A stretch of DNA of 64,000 bases from Bacteroidales bacterium (GCA_017959005.1 JAGDBO010000022.1:1-64000); one strand, 5' to 3'. Counted from the stretch's first letter, positions 48,134 through 55,561 are shown. Made by a program: numbers and translations. The notes: a model not told the origin generated them from the sequence alone.

Positions 48134-49585
48134 CTATTCTGTTTTTTTCTTAGTGCTCTTCTTTACAGCCTTAGCCTCAGCCGGTTTCTCCTCGCTCTCT
48201 TCCTTCTTTGCACTCTTCTTTGCAGGAGCCTTCTTTGCCGGTTTTGCAGCCTTAGCGGCCTGTTTCTCGTTGAGCTCTGTAAGTTCCTCTCTTGTAACCT
48301 CTTTGGTAACTGCGGTTATAAGACCTCTTACATAATCAACAACCTTACCCTCCTCACATTTCTCATATATTCTGTTAATCTCCTTCTCGTTGTTGAGCAT
48401 CTGCTCTGCATACTGATTGATAGTCTCCTCAGGAACGCTTCCAAGGCCGTACATTGCAAACTGGTTGGCTGTCATTTCTTTAGCCACAGCAAGCAAATCC
48501 TCCTTAGCAATCTTCATCTTCTGATCCTCAAATATCTTTCTGGAGATCATCTGCCAACGGTAATCCTGGAGGAAGAGAGGGAACTCCTTCTCAATCTGCT
48601 CCATAGTGAACTTACCCTCGTTAACCTTAAAGAGCCACTTCTTAAGGAAGTTCTCAGGCAGCGGAAGGTCTGCCTTCTTAACCATATAGTCAATAAGGTC
48701 TCTTCTGAAACGCCACTCGCTCTCCTGCTTGAACTCACCTTTCATTCTCTCTTCCAGAGCCTTATCAAACTCAGCTACGCTCTTTACCTTATCCTTTCCA
48801 AAGAGACGGTCAAAGAGATCCTGCTCCTCCTTAGCCGGAACAAATGTCTTAACCTCCTCAATAGTAATCTTCCACATAGGGTTGGATGCGTCAAACTCAT
48901 CCTTGTTGATTCTCAAAAGAGAAGCTCTGTCCGTATCGTTAGGGAAGCACTTAACTACGTCAACCTCAAAGCTGTCACCGGCCTTCTTACCCATAAACTG
49001 TTTCTTGGTCTTGGCATCCATGCTCTTAAGAGTGATGTAGGTCTTCTCAACCTTCTTGTCACCCTGCTCCATATTTACAACCAGGAAGTCCTCCTCACCT
49101 GCCTTCTCGGTATCCTCAAGTTTACCAAACTGGCGGAGCATATCGCTCTTGTAAGCCTTCAGACCCTCCTCAGTAACCTTAAGGTCATAGTAATCAACCT
49201 TATCCGTCTTATCCAGAGCAATGTTCACCTCAGGCCTAACTGCCATATCATAAACAAACTCAAACTTCTCATCCTTCTCAACATCAATCTGTTTCTGCTT
49301 CTCCTCGTTTGGAATAGGCTCCCCGATGAGATTAAGGTTGTTATCCTTTATGAAGTTGTTAATAACGTCTGTAATAAGATTGTTCACCGCCTCGTTCATT
49401 GCGCTCGGACCGTACATCTTCTCTATTAGACCCATAGGTGCCATACCTTTACGGAATCCTCTGATCTCAGCCTTCTTACGATATTCACGGAGTTGCTTCT
49501 CTTTCTTTTCATTTACCTCAGCCTTCTCCAGAGAGACTGTCAGAAGGTAGGTAAGCTGTTCTGTTTCTTTCTTAGTTACTTTCAT
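48134..49585 (-). CDS. tig: Trigger factor with Lys/Ala-rich tail
   Basis: A ribosome-bound chaperone. The 483 residues contain the ribosome-docking region with RGFRKGMAPMGLIEKMYG at about 37-54, a divergent PPIase-like middle and the helical C-terminal arms. A basic low-complexity tail of about 40 residues (KAPAKKSAKKEE, KAVKKSTKKKTE) follows the chaperone domain and is not part of the E. coli protein. First gene of tig-clpP-clpX-pyrF-nucleotidase. Confidence 0.93.
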   Translation of the reverse strand: MKVTKKETEQLTYLLTVSLEKAEVNEKKEKQLREYRKKAEIRGFRKGMAPMGLIEKMYGPSAMNEAVNNLITDVINNFIKDNNLNLIGEPIPNEEKQKQIDVEKDEKFEFVYDMAVRPEVNIALDKTDKVDYYDLKVTEEGLKAYKSDMLRQFGKLEDTEKAGEEDFLVVNMEQGDKKVEKTYITLKSMDAKTKKQFMGKKAGDSFEVDVVKCFPNDTDRASLLRINKDEFDASNPMWKITIEEVKTFVPAKEEQDLFDRLFGKDKVKSVAEFDKALEERMKGEFKQESEWRFRRDLIDYMVKKADLPLPENFLKKWLFKVNEGKFTMEQIEKEFPLFLQDYRWQMISRKIFEDQKMKIAKEDLLAVAKEMTANQFAMYGLGSVPEETINQYAEQMLNNEKEINRIYEKCEEGKVVDYVRGLITAVTKEVTREELTELNEKQAAKAAKPAKKAPAKKSAKKEESEEKPAEAKAVKKSTKKKTE

Positions 49586-49617
49586 ATCTTACAATAATTA
49601 TATTTTCCAAAGGGGGA

Positions 49618-49649
49618 CAAATATAGGCAAAATGTGGCTTATAATCAAA
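49618..49649 (-). promoter_or_regulatory. Promoter of tig-clpP-clpX-pyrF-nucleotidase
   Basis: On the minus strand, TTTG (49646-49649), a 20-nt spacer and TATATTTG (49618-49625): both boxes perfect. A 6-bp inverted repeat (49636-49641 with 49652-49657) spans the -33 box and could be an operator or a weak terminator for the FecCD gene. Confidence 0.8.
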
Positions 49650-49665
49650 AGTAAGCCGTAATTGG

Positions 49666-50655
49666 CTACTTTGATTTTCTGAAGAGAATCACCAGAATGA
49701 CAGGTATACCCAGCAGGGCCGCCATTGTGTTGATTGGAATTATACTCCCGGTTCCCGGCAGTTCGCTTAGAGTATCTGCCAGCAGAGTCAGCACCCCGCC
49801 CAGCAGTGCAGATGCCGGAAAGAGCACCCTGTGGTTGGCATCTTTGAAGATGAACCTTGCAATGTGCGGCACCGCAATTCCCAAAAAACCTATAGGGCCG
49901 CAGAAGGCCGTCACCGCTCCCGCCAAAAGAGTTGTGGAGATGAGTATCCTGTTCCTTATACTCTTAACATTCAGCCCAATAGAGGCCGCATACTCCTCTC
50001 CCGGCAGAATGGCATTCAAATTCTTTATATTCCACACAGCGATGGTTAAACCCACCACAACCAAGATGGCCAACACCGCTATCTGCATTTTATCCAGGGC
50101 CGCAAAACTTCCCATCGTCCAGAGCACATAGGCCTTAAGTGAGTGAGCATTAGAGGTGTACTGAAGCAGGTTCACTATTGCGCTGGCAATAAAACCAATC
50201 ATCACTCCAAAGATGAGGAGGGTCAGGTTTCCCTTCACCCGGTTGGAGATGTAAAGAATAAGCATCGTGACTGCAAAGGCCCCTACCAGAGCCGCTCCGG
50301 CACTGCCTAGTGAGACGGCCAGTGAGCTTCTCTCAGCTCCTCCCCAGAGTGCGCTGCCCATTATGTAGAGCGCTACGCCCAGCCCCGCTCCGCTGCTTAC
50401 TCCCAGAATATAAGGGTCCGCAAGAGGGTTTCTAAAGAGCGTCTGCATCTGCAATCCGCAGGTTGCCAGTGCAATACCGCAGATAACCGCCACTATGGCT
50501 TTTGGCAGACGGAAGGAGTAGAGGATATCCCGCCCAACCTCCGTAGAGAAGAGATCCTTTAGGGAGAGAGATGATGAACCCAGCAGCAGATCTGCCACAA
50601 AGAAGAGCACCAGCAACAGGGCAAAGAGAATAAAATATAAGGGTTTACGCTTCAA
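49666..50655 (-). CDS. FecCD family ABC transporter permease
   Basis: The inner-membrane permease of a siderophore, heme or cobalamin ABC importer. The 329 residues show about ten hydrophobic segments and the FecCD motifs GLQMQTLFRNPLADPYILG, SSGAGLG and, near the end, FCGPIGFLGIAVPHIAR. No substrate-binding protein or ATPase gene is adjacent: the left neighbour is tig with its own promoter and tpiA is divergent. The substrate cannot be inferred. Confidence 0.92.
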   Translation of the reverse strand: MKRKPLYFILFALLLVLFFVADLLLGSSSLSLKDLFSTEVGRDILYSFRLPKAIVAVICGIALATCGLQMQTLFRNPLADPYILGVSSGAGLGVALYIMGSALWGGAERSSLAVSLGSAGAALVGAFAVTMLILYISNRVKGNLTLLIFGVMIGFIASAIVNLLQYTSNAHSLKAYVLWTMGSFAALDKMQIAVLAILVVVGLTIAVWNIKNLNAILPGEEYAASIGLNVKSIRNRILISTTLLAGAVTAFCGPIGFLGIAVPHIARFIFKDANHRVLFPASALLGGVLTLLADTLSELPGTGSIIPINTMAALLGIPVILVILFRKSK

Positions 50656-50681
50656 CGTTTCTCAAATTTCAATAAGTGGAG

Positions 50682-50713
50682 CAAAAATAGCCACTATTTA
50701 CTACTTTTGCAAC
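50682..50713 (-). promoter_or_regulatory. Promoter of the FecCD gene
   Basis: On the minus strand, GTTG (50710-50713), a 20-nt spacer and TATTTTTG (50682-50689). The -33 box has one mismatch. Confidence 0.55.
50702..50709 (+). promoter_or_regulatory. -7 box for tpiA
   Basis: TACTTTTG matches TAnnTTTG 19 nt before the tpiA start. It lies inside the spacer of the opposing FecCD promoter. Confidence 0.5.
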
Positions 50714-50728
50714 GTAAAATTTAATGAT

Positions 50729-51553
50729 ATGAGACAGCAAATTGTAGCAGGAAACTGGAAGATGAACACTACGGTTTCAGAAGGAATTGAACTTGTAAAT
50801 CAGATTGTAGGTAAAATAGAAGAGGTACCGGAGAACGTACATCTTATTGTAAACGTGCCATTTACACACCTTTTCCCTGTAAGTAAGATTATCGGGGACA
50901 TAAAGTGTCCGTTCTGCAAGAGCAAGATTTCTCTTGGCTCTCAAAACTGTGCAGACAAGGAGAAAGGCGCATACACCGGAGAGGTTTCTGCACAGATGTT
51001 AGCCTCTGTAAGTAAGGCAGTTGGAACAGTTGCAGGTGCACCAGAGGGAGCAACCGGAGCTGCCGTTGAGTATGTTATCCTGGGCCACTCTGAGAGAAGA
51101 GGTTACTACGGTGAGACCAACGCCATCCTCTTTGAGAAGATGAAACTGGCGCTTGCTGCAGGACTTAAGGTTATCTACTGCGTTGGTGAGGCTCTGGAGG
51201 AGAGAAAGGCCGGCAAGCACTTCCAGGTGGTTGAGAATGAGATTAAAGAGGTGCTCTTCAACCTCACAGATGAGCAGATGAAGAACGTTGTTGTAGCATA
51301 CGAGCCAATCTGGGCTATAGGTACAGGTGAGACTGCAACCAAAGAGCAGGCACAGGAGATTCATGCATTTATCCGCAAGACCCTCCGTGAGAAGTTCAAC
51401 GCTCTGGCAGAGGAGACCCCTATCCTCTACGGCGGAAGCTGCAAGCCATCTAACGCCAAAGAGCTTTTCAGCCAGGAAGATATAGACGGCGGTCTTATTG
51501 GCGGCGCCTCCCTCAAGGCAGATGACTTCCTTGCAATAGCAAAGAGTTTCTAA
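50729..51553 (+). CDS. tpiA: Triosephosphate isomerase with loop insertion
   Basis: Interconverts dihydroxyacetone phosphate and glyceraldehyde 3-phosphate. Catalytic N9 and K11 are in GNWKMN, H120 in ILGHSERR and E192 in AYEPIWAIGTG; the phosphate loop includes YGGSCKPSN. At 274 residues it is longer than the usual 250: about 7 extra residues with a CPFC motif (60-63) and about 17 residues rich in Gly/Ala (96-113, KAVGTVAGAPEGATGAAV) just before the strand carrying H120. Confidence 0.96.
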   Translation: MRQQIVAGNWKMNTTVSEGIELVNQIVGKIEEVPENVHLIVNVPFTHLFPVSKIIGDIKCPFCKSKISLGSQNCADKEKGAYTGEVSAQMLASVSKAVGTVAGAPEGATGAAVEYVILGHSERRGYYGETNAILFEKMKLALAAGLKVIYCVGEALEERKAGKHFQVVENEIKEVLFNLTDEQMKNVVVAYEPIWAIGTGETATKEQAQEIHAFIRKTLREKFNALAEETPILYGGSCKPSNAKELFSQEDIDGGLIGGASLKADDFLAIAKSF

Positions 51554-51598
51554 CTGAGCCTCCGCCCCGCCAAAGCTTTGCAGGCTCGGCTAGCAACT

Positions 51599-52039
51599 TT
51601 ACATAAACATAGCGTTACAGCCTTCCAGCAGATCCTGGAAGGTTGTTTCGTAATCTCCCGTGTACCAAGGATCTGCAACATCCCGCTCCACGCCCGTAAA
51701 GGCCATCATCAGATGAATCTTATCTTCCGGGTCATTTGGAATTATGCGCTTAATCAGCCTCAGATTTGAGGCATCCATACAGACAATAGAATCATAACGG
51801 TCATAATCAGAGCGGGTTACCTGACGTGCCCGCTTTCCCGTATCAAACCACACCCCGTGCTGGTTAAGGCACCTCTTTGCCGGCGGATAGATTGGATTCC
51901 CAATCTCCTCCGTAGAGACCGCCGCAGAGTCTGCATCATGAATCCCCTCCAGCCCCTTAGCCTTCACCAACGCCTTGAAAATGAACTCCGCCATCGGACT
52001 CCTGCAAATATTCCCGTGGCAGACAAACAACACCTTCAT
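51599..52039 (-). CDS. Low-molecular-weight protein-tyrosine phosphatase
   Basis: The 146-residue cytoplasmic phosphatase has the P-loop C7-HGNIC-R13-S at the N-terminus and the general-acid aspartate in DPWYTGDYETT near the end. Family members dephosphorylate bacterial tyrosine kinases in capsule control or act on arginine phosphate. No kinase or capsule gene is nearby. Confidence 0.93.
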   Translation of the reverse strand: MKVLFVCHGNICRSPMAEFIFKALVKAKGLEGIHDADSAAVSTEEIGNPIYPPAKRCLNQHGVWFDTGKRARQVTRSDYDRYDSIVCMDASNLRLIKRIIPNDPEDKIHLMMAFTGVERDVADPWYTGDYETTFQDLLEGCNAMFM

Positions 52040-52053
52040 AAACCTTAAAACAA

Positions 52054-52110
52054 CCTAATTACTAGCCTACTTTACCTTAATACTGGCTTACAACGCCTTA
52101 ATTACTGGTC
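52054..52110. repeat. Degenerate 21-bp tandem repeats
   Basis: Units starting at 52054, 52075 and 52096 share CCTTAATTACTGGC-like sequence. The last runs into the end of the lipoprotein gene, and the stop codon at 52098 lies in it. Confidence 0.5.
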
Positions 52111-52604
52111 TTCTTTTTCTTAAGTTTTAAGGTTCCCTCAATTTTGCAAGCTCCTTCATACCAACCATTTCCTGGCTCTAGTTGAACAGGCTCTACATGT
52201 ACAGAATCATTTGAGAAAACACCGTTTAAAGAAGGATTGTCAGATTCTCTGTAAACCAAATATGTCTCCCCGGATTTAGGGTATGAAAAAACGGTTTCCG
52301 TAGTATCTATAATTCCCTGGTTATTAGTCTTTTGTCTAATGGAATAAATCTCACCTACCGGATCTACATAATAACTTGGAGTATAATGGGTTCCCGGGAC
52401 TACTGTTCTAACTCTTATTTTTGCATTCTCAATTGGAGTGTTCTGATCATTAACAACAGTAGCCTTTATTGTGATTTTTGCGTATGGAGAACCATACATA
52501 GCTAACATCTCCTCCTTATCCTTCTTGGAGCAAGAGGTAAAACCAAGTATAGCCAGAAGACCAACCATCAAGAACTTGAAAAATGAAATCGTTTTCTTTG
52601 CCAT
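52098..52604 (-). CDS. rSAM-system putative lipoprotein, copy 1
   Basis: The 168-residue lipoprotein has lipidated C25 (FTSC) followed by SKKDK. The mature protein starts with MYGSPYA (36-42), then a carboxypeptidase-regulatory-like beta domain (ITIKATVVNDQNTPIENAKI) and a C-terminal block with NDSVHV...WYEGACKIE. These match the lipoproteins at 53908 and 55472 that accompany the radical SAM gene, and the Bacteroidota rSAM/lipoprotein family. It lies outside the plus-strand operon and points away from it. Its first 30 codons and about 20 nt upstream are nearly identical to those of the 55472 gene. Confidence 0.8.
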   Translation of the reverse strand: MAKKTISFFKFLMVGLLAILGFTSCSKKDKEEMLAMYGSPYAKITIKATVVNDQNTPIENAKIRVRTVVPGTHYTPSYYVDPVGEIYSIRQKTNNQGIIDTTETVFSYPKSGETYLVYRESDNPSLNGVFSNDSVHVEPVQLEPGNGWYEGACKIEGTLKLKKKKTSN

Positions 52605-52637
52605 AATTTTTTCAGCTGGTTACAATAATACAAAGAT

Positions 52638-52684
52638 TAAGCAAAAGTCTAAGCAAAAGTCTAAGTCAAAAGTCTAAGTCAAAG
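52638..52684. repeat. 12-13-bp tandem repeats upstream of lipoprotein 1
   Basis: Three full units (TAAGCAAAAGTC twice, then a 13-bp variant) and a partial fourth lie in the leader or promoter region of the 52098-52604 gene. Such runs can change length by slippage. Confidence 0.8.
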
Positions 52685-52687
52685 ATA
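52680..52687 (-). promoter_or_regulatory. -7 box for lipoprotein 1
   Basis: Minus-strand TATCTTTG matches TAnnTTTG and overlaps the last tandem repeat unit. No -33 match is visible. Confidence 0.35.
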
Positions 52688-52795
52688 AAAAACATATTCC
52701 CAATAATCATCATTAAAGTCAACTTTCTACTTCCCAGATGTGCTATCTGAGCCAACTATTGTTCTTCTATCTTAATATGCAGACATTGAAACCCC

Positions 52796-52913
52796 GCAAA
52801 AGTGTGCAAGGTGTCCCACTTTCGGCACCACCTTGCACATTATACCCCCAAAAACGTGCAAGGTGTCCCACTTTCAGCACCACCTTGCACACTTTCAACC
52901 TCTAAAACTATCG
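52796..52913 (-). repeat. REP doublet, left copy, with transposase 3'-end remnant
   Basis: Two 35-nt palindromic REPs (52804-52838 and 52856-52890) lie 17 nt apart in the same orientation, each with arms GTGCAAGGTG/CACCTTGCAC. The whole stretch is an inverted copy of 56994-57110. Positions 52891-52913 match, in reverse, the last codons of the transposase gene. Together with the repeats and promoters listed it fills most of the 359-nt gap between lipoprotein 1 and hicA. Confidence 0.88.
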
Positions 52914-52928
52914 AAAAAAGAAAATCAT

Positions 52929-52959
52929 TTTGTTTGTAACTAAAATTTAGTTACATTTG
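52929..52959 (+). promoter_or_regulatory. Promoter of hicAB
   Basis: TTTG (52929-52932), a 19-nt spacer and TACATTTG (52952-52959), both perfect. The start site would fall at or within a few bases of the hicA GTG, so the message may be leaderless. Confidence 0.8.
52936..52954. promoter_or_regulatory. Palindromic operator in the hicAB promoter
   Basis: GTAACTAAA-A-TTTAGTTAC is a perfect 9-bp inverted repeat around one base. It fills the spacer and overlaps the -7 box. HicB antitoxins with a ribbon-helix-helix domain repress their own operon, so this is the expected binding site. Confidence 0.75.
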
Positions 52960-52963
52960 CGCC

Positions 52964-53224
52964 GTGGGAACCAAAGAAAAACTAGTTGAACGATTTAAAC
53001 GCCTTCCCAAAGACTACACATTTGATGAAGCGGAGAGGTTGCTGACTTCCTTTGGATATATCAAATCCAACAAAGGGAAGACTTCAGGCTCACGGGTGCT
53101 ATTTTCAAAGTCTAACAAACTGCCTATTTTTTTGCATAGACCACACCCTCAGAAGACCTTAAAGGAATATGCTATTAAACAGATATTAAACGAATTAATT
53201 AGAAATGGAGATATAGAATTATGA
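52964..53224 (+). CDS. hicA: HicA toxin (GTG start)
   Basis: HicA is a small double-stranded-RNA-binding-fold mRNA interferase. The 86-residue protein begins at GTG with the family N-terminus MGTKEKLVERFKRLPKD, has KGKTSGSRV, and keeps the catalytic histidine (H58) in FLHRPHP. The GTG is about 5 nt past the -7 box. It overlaps hicB by 4 nt (ATGA). Confidence 0.93.
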   Translation: MGTKEKLVERFKRLPKDYTFDEAERLLTSFGYIKSNKGKTSGSRVLFSKSNKLPIFLHRPHPQKTLKEYAIKQILNELIRNGDIEL

Positions 53225-53748
53225 ATACGCTTAAATATAAAGGTTATATTGGATCTGTTAATTACAGTGAACCGGATAAGGTTTTCTTTGGAAAACTGGA
53301 AGGCATTGACGGTTTGGTAAACTATGAAGGTGAGTCTGTTGCAGAACTTACTGCTGCATTCCATGAAGCAGTGGAAGATTACCTTGCATTCTGTGATGAC
53401 CACGGTGTTAAACCGGAAAAGAGTTATACCGGAACATTTAATGTCCGCATTTCTCCGGCAACTCACAGAGATATTGCAATCCTTGCCACAGAGGCGGGAA
53501 TATCCATTAATGCATTTGTAAAAAAGGCTTTGGACCAAGCAGTTAAAAACTCTGCAGAAGAGGCCGAAATCCGTCCTATTCCCAAAAGATATCCAGTTCA
53601 TTCTGAAATGCAGATGACTACTCTTCATGAGCCAAAGGTTGCCTATGGAAATAAGGAAATTCTAGAAGTAACAATACCTTCAAAAGAAGTTAAGTTAGCC
53701 AAGGACCTTTTTAATAAGCTCGGCTGGAATTATGAATTGTGCGGGTAA
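53221..53748 (+). CDS. hicB: HicB antitoxin with extra C-terminal tail
   Basis: HicB neutralises HicA and represses the operon. Order: partial-RNase-H-like HicB domain (about 1-70, YKGYIGSVNYSEPDKVFFGK), a ribbon-helix-helix DNA-binding segment (about 77-110, FNVRISPATHRDIAILATEAG), then about 60 residues not usual in the family. At 175 residues it is longer than the common 110-140. Its last 9 nt run into the 3' end of tRNA-Leu on the other strand. Confidence 0.92.
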   Translation: MNTLKYKGYIGSVNYSEPDKVFFGKLEGIDGLVNYEGESVAELTAAFHEAVEDYLAFCDDHGVKPEKSYTGTFNVRISPATHRDIAILATEAGISINAFVKKALDQAVKNSAEEAEIRPIPKRYPVHSEMQMTTLHEPKVAYGNKEILEVTIPSKEVKLAKDLFNKLGWNYELCG

Positions 53749-53821
53749 AGGGACTCGAACCCCCACGACTTACGTCACCAGATCCTAAGTCTGGCGCGGC
53801 TACCAATTACGCCATACCCGC
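53740..53821 (-). tRNA. tRNA-Leu (anticodon UAG)
   Basis: The minus strand folds into a class II tRNA: acceptor GCGGGTA/TACCCGC, anticodon stem CCAGA/TCTGG with loop CTTAGGA (anticodon TAG, complement of 53785-53787), a long variable arm, T loop TTCGAGT and discriminator A. No CCA is encoded. UAG reads CUN leucine codons. Confidence 0.95.
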
Positions 53822-53832
53822 AAATGCGGATG

Positions 53833-53863
53833 CAAAGGTAATTTTTTTCTTCAGAAAGACAAA
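53833..53863 (-). promoter_or_regulatory. Promoter of tRNA-Leu
   Basis: On the minus strand, TTTG (53860-53863), a 19-nt spacer and TACCTTTG (53833-53840), both perfect. Confidence 0.75.
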
Positions 53864-53868
53864 TTGTG

Positions 53869-53876
53869 TAAATTTG
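53869..53876 (+). promoter_or_regulatory. -7 box for the lipoprotein 2-radical SAM operon
   Basis: TAAATTTG matches TAnnTTTG 31 nt before the lipoprotein start, with only TTTT at the -33 position. It is divergent from the tRNA promoter, with the boxes 5 nt apart. Confidence 0.45.
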
Positions 53877-53907
53877 TGCAGTTAACAACCTTACGCTTGA
53901 AACTCAG

Positions 53908-54354
53908 ATGAGAAAATTATTCAGAACAAAGAGAAGAAAGATATTAACGGCACTTTTGGGAATTCTTGGAATCAGTTCTCTTATGGGTTGCGGTATGTAT
54001 GGAAGCCCTTATGCTAAAATAAAAATAAGGGCAAGCGTTGTGGATGAGAGCAATAATCCGGTTCCGGGGATAAAGTTGGAATTGAAAGATTTAAACCAAA
54101 ACTACAGGCGTTGGGAGATTACTACAGATAATAACGGAGAGTTTAAAAAGGACTATACTGGCCTTGATTGGCGTCTTGAGGAGGGCGCCAATGTAGTCTT
54201 CTATGAGAAAAACAATAAGTCTGTAACTGATAAGTATGTGGATGATTCTCTGAGAGTTATCAACAAAAAGACTAAATCTGGCGGTAAAATGAAAAATTCA
54301 TGGTATGAAGGCACATACCGCATGGAATTTACAATGAAACTTAGGAAAAAATGA
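53908..54354 (+). CDS. rSAM-system putative lipoprotein, copy 2
   Basis: The 148-residue lipoprotein has a basic N-region (RKLFRTKRRK) and lipidated C28 followed at once by GMYGSPYA. The beta domain KIRASVVDESNNPVPGIKLE and the C-terminal VDDSLRV...WYEGTYRME block are shared with the other two copies. The stop overlaps the radical SAM start by 4 nt (ATGA), so the two are translationally coupled, which supports a substrate-enzyme relation. The signal peptide differs from that of copies 1 and 3. Confidence 0.85.
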   Translation: MRKLFRTKRRKILTALLGILGISSLMGCGMYGSPYAKIKIRASVVDESNNPVPGIKLELKDLNQNYRRWEITTDNNGEFKKDYTGLDWRLEEGANVVFYEKNNKSVTDKYVDDSLRVINKKTKSGGKMKNSWYEGTYRMEFTMKLRKK

Positions 54355-55430
54355 GAGGATTACCGTTTAGAACCTGGCTGGCCTGTGAGATAGAACGGAA
54401 AGTCAGGCACTTGGATATAAAGGAGCACAAACTCAAACAGCTCTTTTGGGAGTGCACCCTCTCCTGCAATCTCAACTGCCGTCACTGCGGAAGCGACTGC
54501 AAAAACCTGCCTGCATCTGCAGCTATGAAGAGAGAGGATTTCTTAAAAGTGTTGGATTCCGTAAAGGCTTACAGCCAGAAAGTTGGAGATGATATAGGGA
54601 GTATTCTGGTAATCCTGACTGGGGGCGAACCGCTTATGCGTCCAGACTTGGAAGAGTGCGGAAGAGAGATTATCAAAAGAGGCTTTCCTTGGGGAATGGT
54701 AACCAATGGATATGCAATGACTCCAGATAAGTTCAAAAGACTGCTTGCCGCGGGATTGCACTCAATGACAGTAAGTTTGGACGGCCTTAAGGAATCTCAC
54801 GATTGGATGAGAGGAAGGGCCGGTAGTTTTGAAAGAGCTCTTTCTGCCATTAAACTGGCCGTCAAAACAGACTTGGCGTTTGACGTGGTTACTTGCGTTA
54901 ACCAACGTAACTATACAGAACTTGAGCAGATTAAGGAACTATTAATCTCTATAGGTCTTAAGAGTTGGAGGCTCTTTACCGTCTTCCCTTCCGGCAGAGC
55001 GGAGAATGATCCAATGTTACAACTTGATAATGAGCGTTTCCGCGGTGTAATGAACTTCATTGAAGCAACAAGGAAAGATGGACGGATACAAACAAGTTAT
55101 GCTTGTGAAGGATTCCTGGGTCCTTTGGAGGGCAGGGTCCGCAATAACCTTTTCAGATGCCATGCGGGAATTAACGTCGGTTCTGTTCTCAGTGACGGAT
55201 CCATCTCTGCATGTGTAAGTATCAGAGCGGATTACAACCAGGGGAATATCTACAAGGATGACTTTATGGAGGTATGGAACAACCGGTTCCAGCCATATAG
55301 AGACCGCTCCTGGATGAAGAAAGATGAGTGCGGAAGCTGCAAGTTCTTCCGCTTCTGCGAGGGAGGTGGAATGCACTTAAGAAATTCAGACGGCTCCCTT
55401 AAGTTCTGCCATCTGGATAGACTCAAATAG
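54351..55430 (+). CDS. Radical SAM/SPASM enzyme of an rSAM/lipoprotein system
   Basis: A 359-residue cytoplasmic iron-sulphur enzyme. The AdoMet [4Fe-4S] motif is C39-NL... as CNLNCRHC (C39, C43, C46), followed by the GGEP motif (LTGGEPLM). The C-terminal half has the SPASM-type cysteines: CEGF, RCHAG, SACVS, then CGSCKFFRFCEGG and a last FCHLD, binding auxiliary clusters. SPASM enzymes modify ribosomally made peptides. Here the candidates are the adjacent lipoproteins. The family corresponds to the Bacteroidota rSAM/lipoprotein system. The modification is unknown. Confidence 0.9.
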   Translation: MRGLPFRTWLACEIERKVRHLDIKEHKLKQLFWECTLSCNLNCRHCGSDCKNLPASAAMKREDFLKVLDSVKAYSQKVGDDIGSILVILTGGEPLMRPDLEECGREIIKRGFPWGMVTNGYAMTPDKFKRLLAAGLHSMTVSLDGLKESHDWMRGRAGSFERALSAIKLAVKTDLAFDVVTCVNQRNYTELEQIKELLISIGLKSWRLFTVFPSGRAENDPMLQLDNERFRGVMNFIEATRKDGRIQTSYACEGFLGPLEGRVRNNLFRCHAGINVGSVLSDGSISACVSIRADYNQGNIYKDDFMEVWNNRFQPYRDRSWMKKDECGSCKFFRFCEGGGMHLRNSDGSLKFCHLDRLK

Positions 55431-55445
55431 TTTGGAGCGGTTTTT

Positions 55446-55561
55446 GTAACGAACTGAAAAAAAAAGAAATTATGGCAAAGAAAACGATATCTTTATTCAA
55501 GTTCTTGATGGTTGGCCTTCTGGCTTTACTTGGTTTTACTTCTTGCTCTAAGAAAGATAAG
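55446..55561 (+). repeat. Conserved leader block shared by lipoproteins 1 and 3
   Basis: This block (about 26 nt upstream plus 30 codons) matches the minus strand of 52515-52623 with few changes, while the rest of the two genes has diverged strongly. Confidence 0.8.

Noticed and set aside
48092-49429. Long open frame antisense to tig (445 codons)
   Set aside because: Leucine/serine-rich translation without family features, fully opposite a conserved chaperone gene. It is a codon-bias shadow.
51555-51588. Inverted repeat between tpiA and the phosphatase gene as a terminator
   Set aside because: GAGCCT and AGGCTC are separated by about 20 nt and no T-run follows, so it is too weak to call.
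53740-53760. Search for an integrase-type att duplication of the tRNA-Leu 3' end
   Set aside because: I did not see a second copy of this sequence nearby, nor an integrase gene. Integration at the tRNA remains only a hypothesis.
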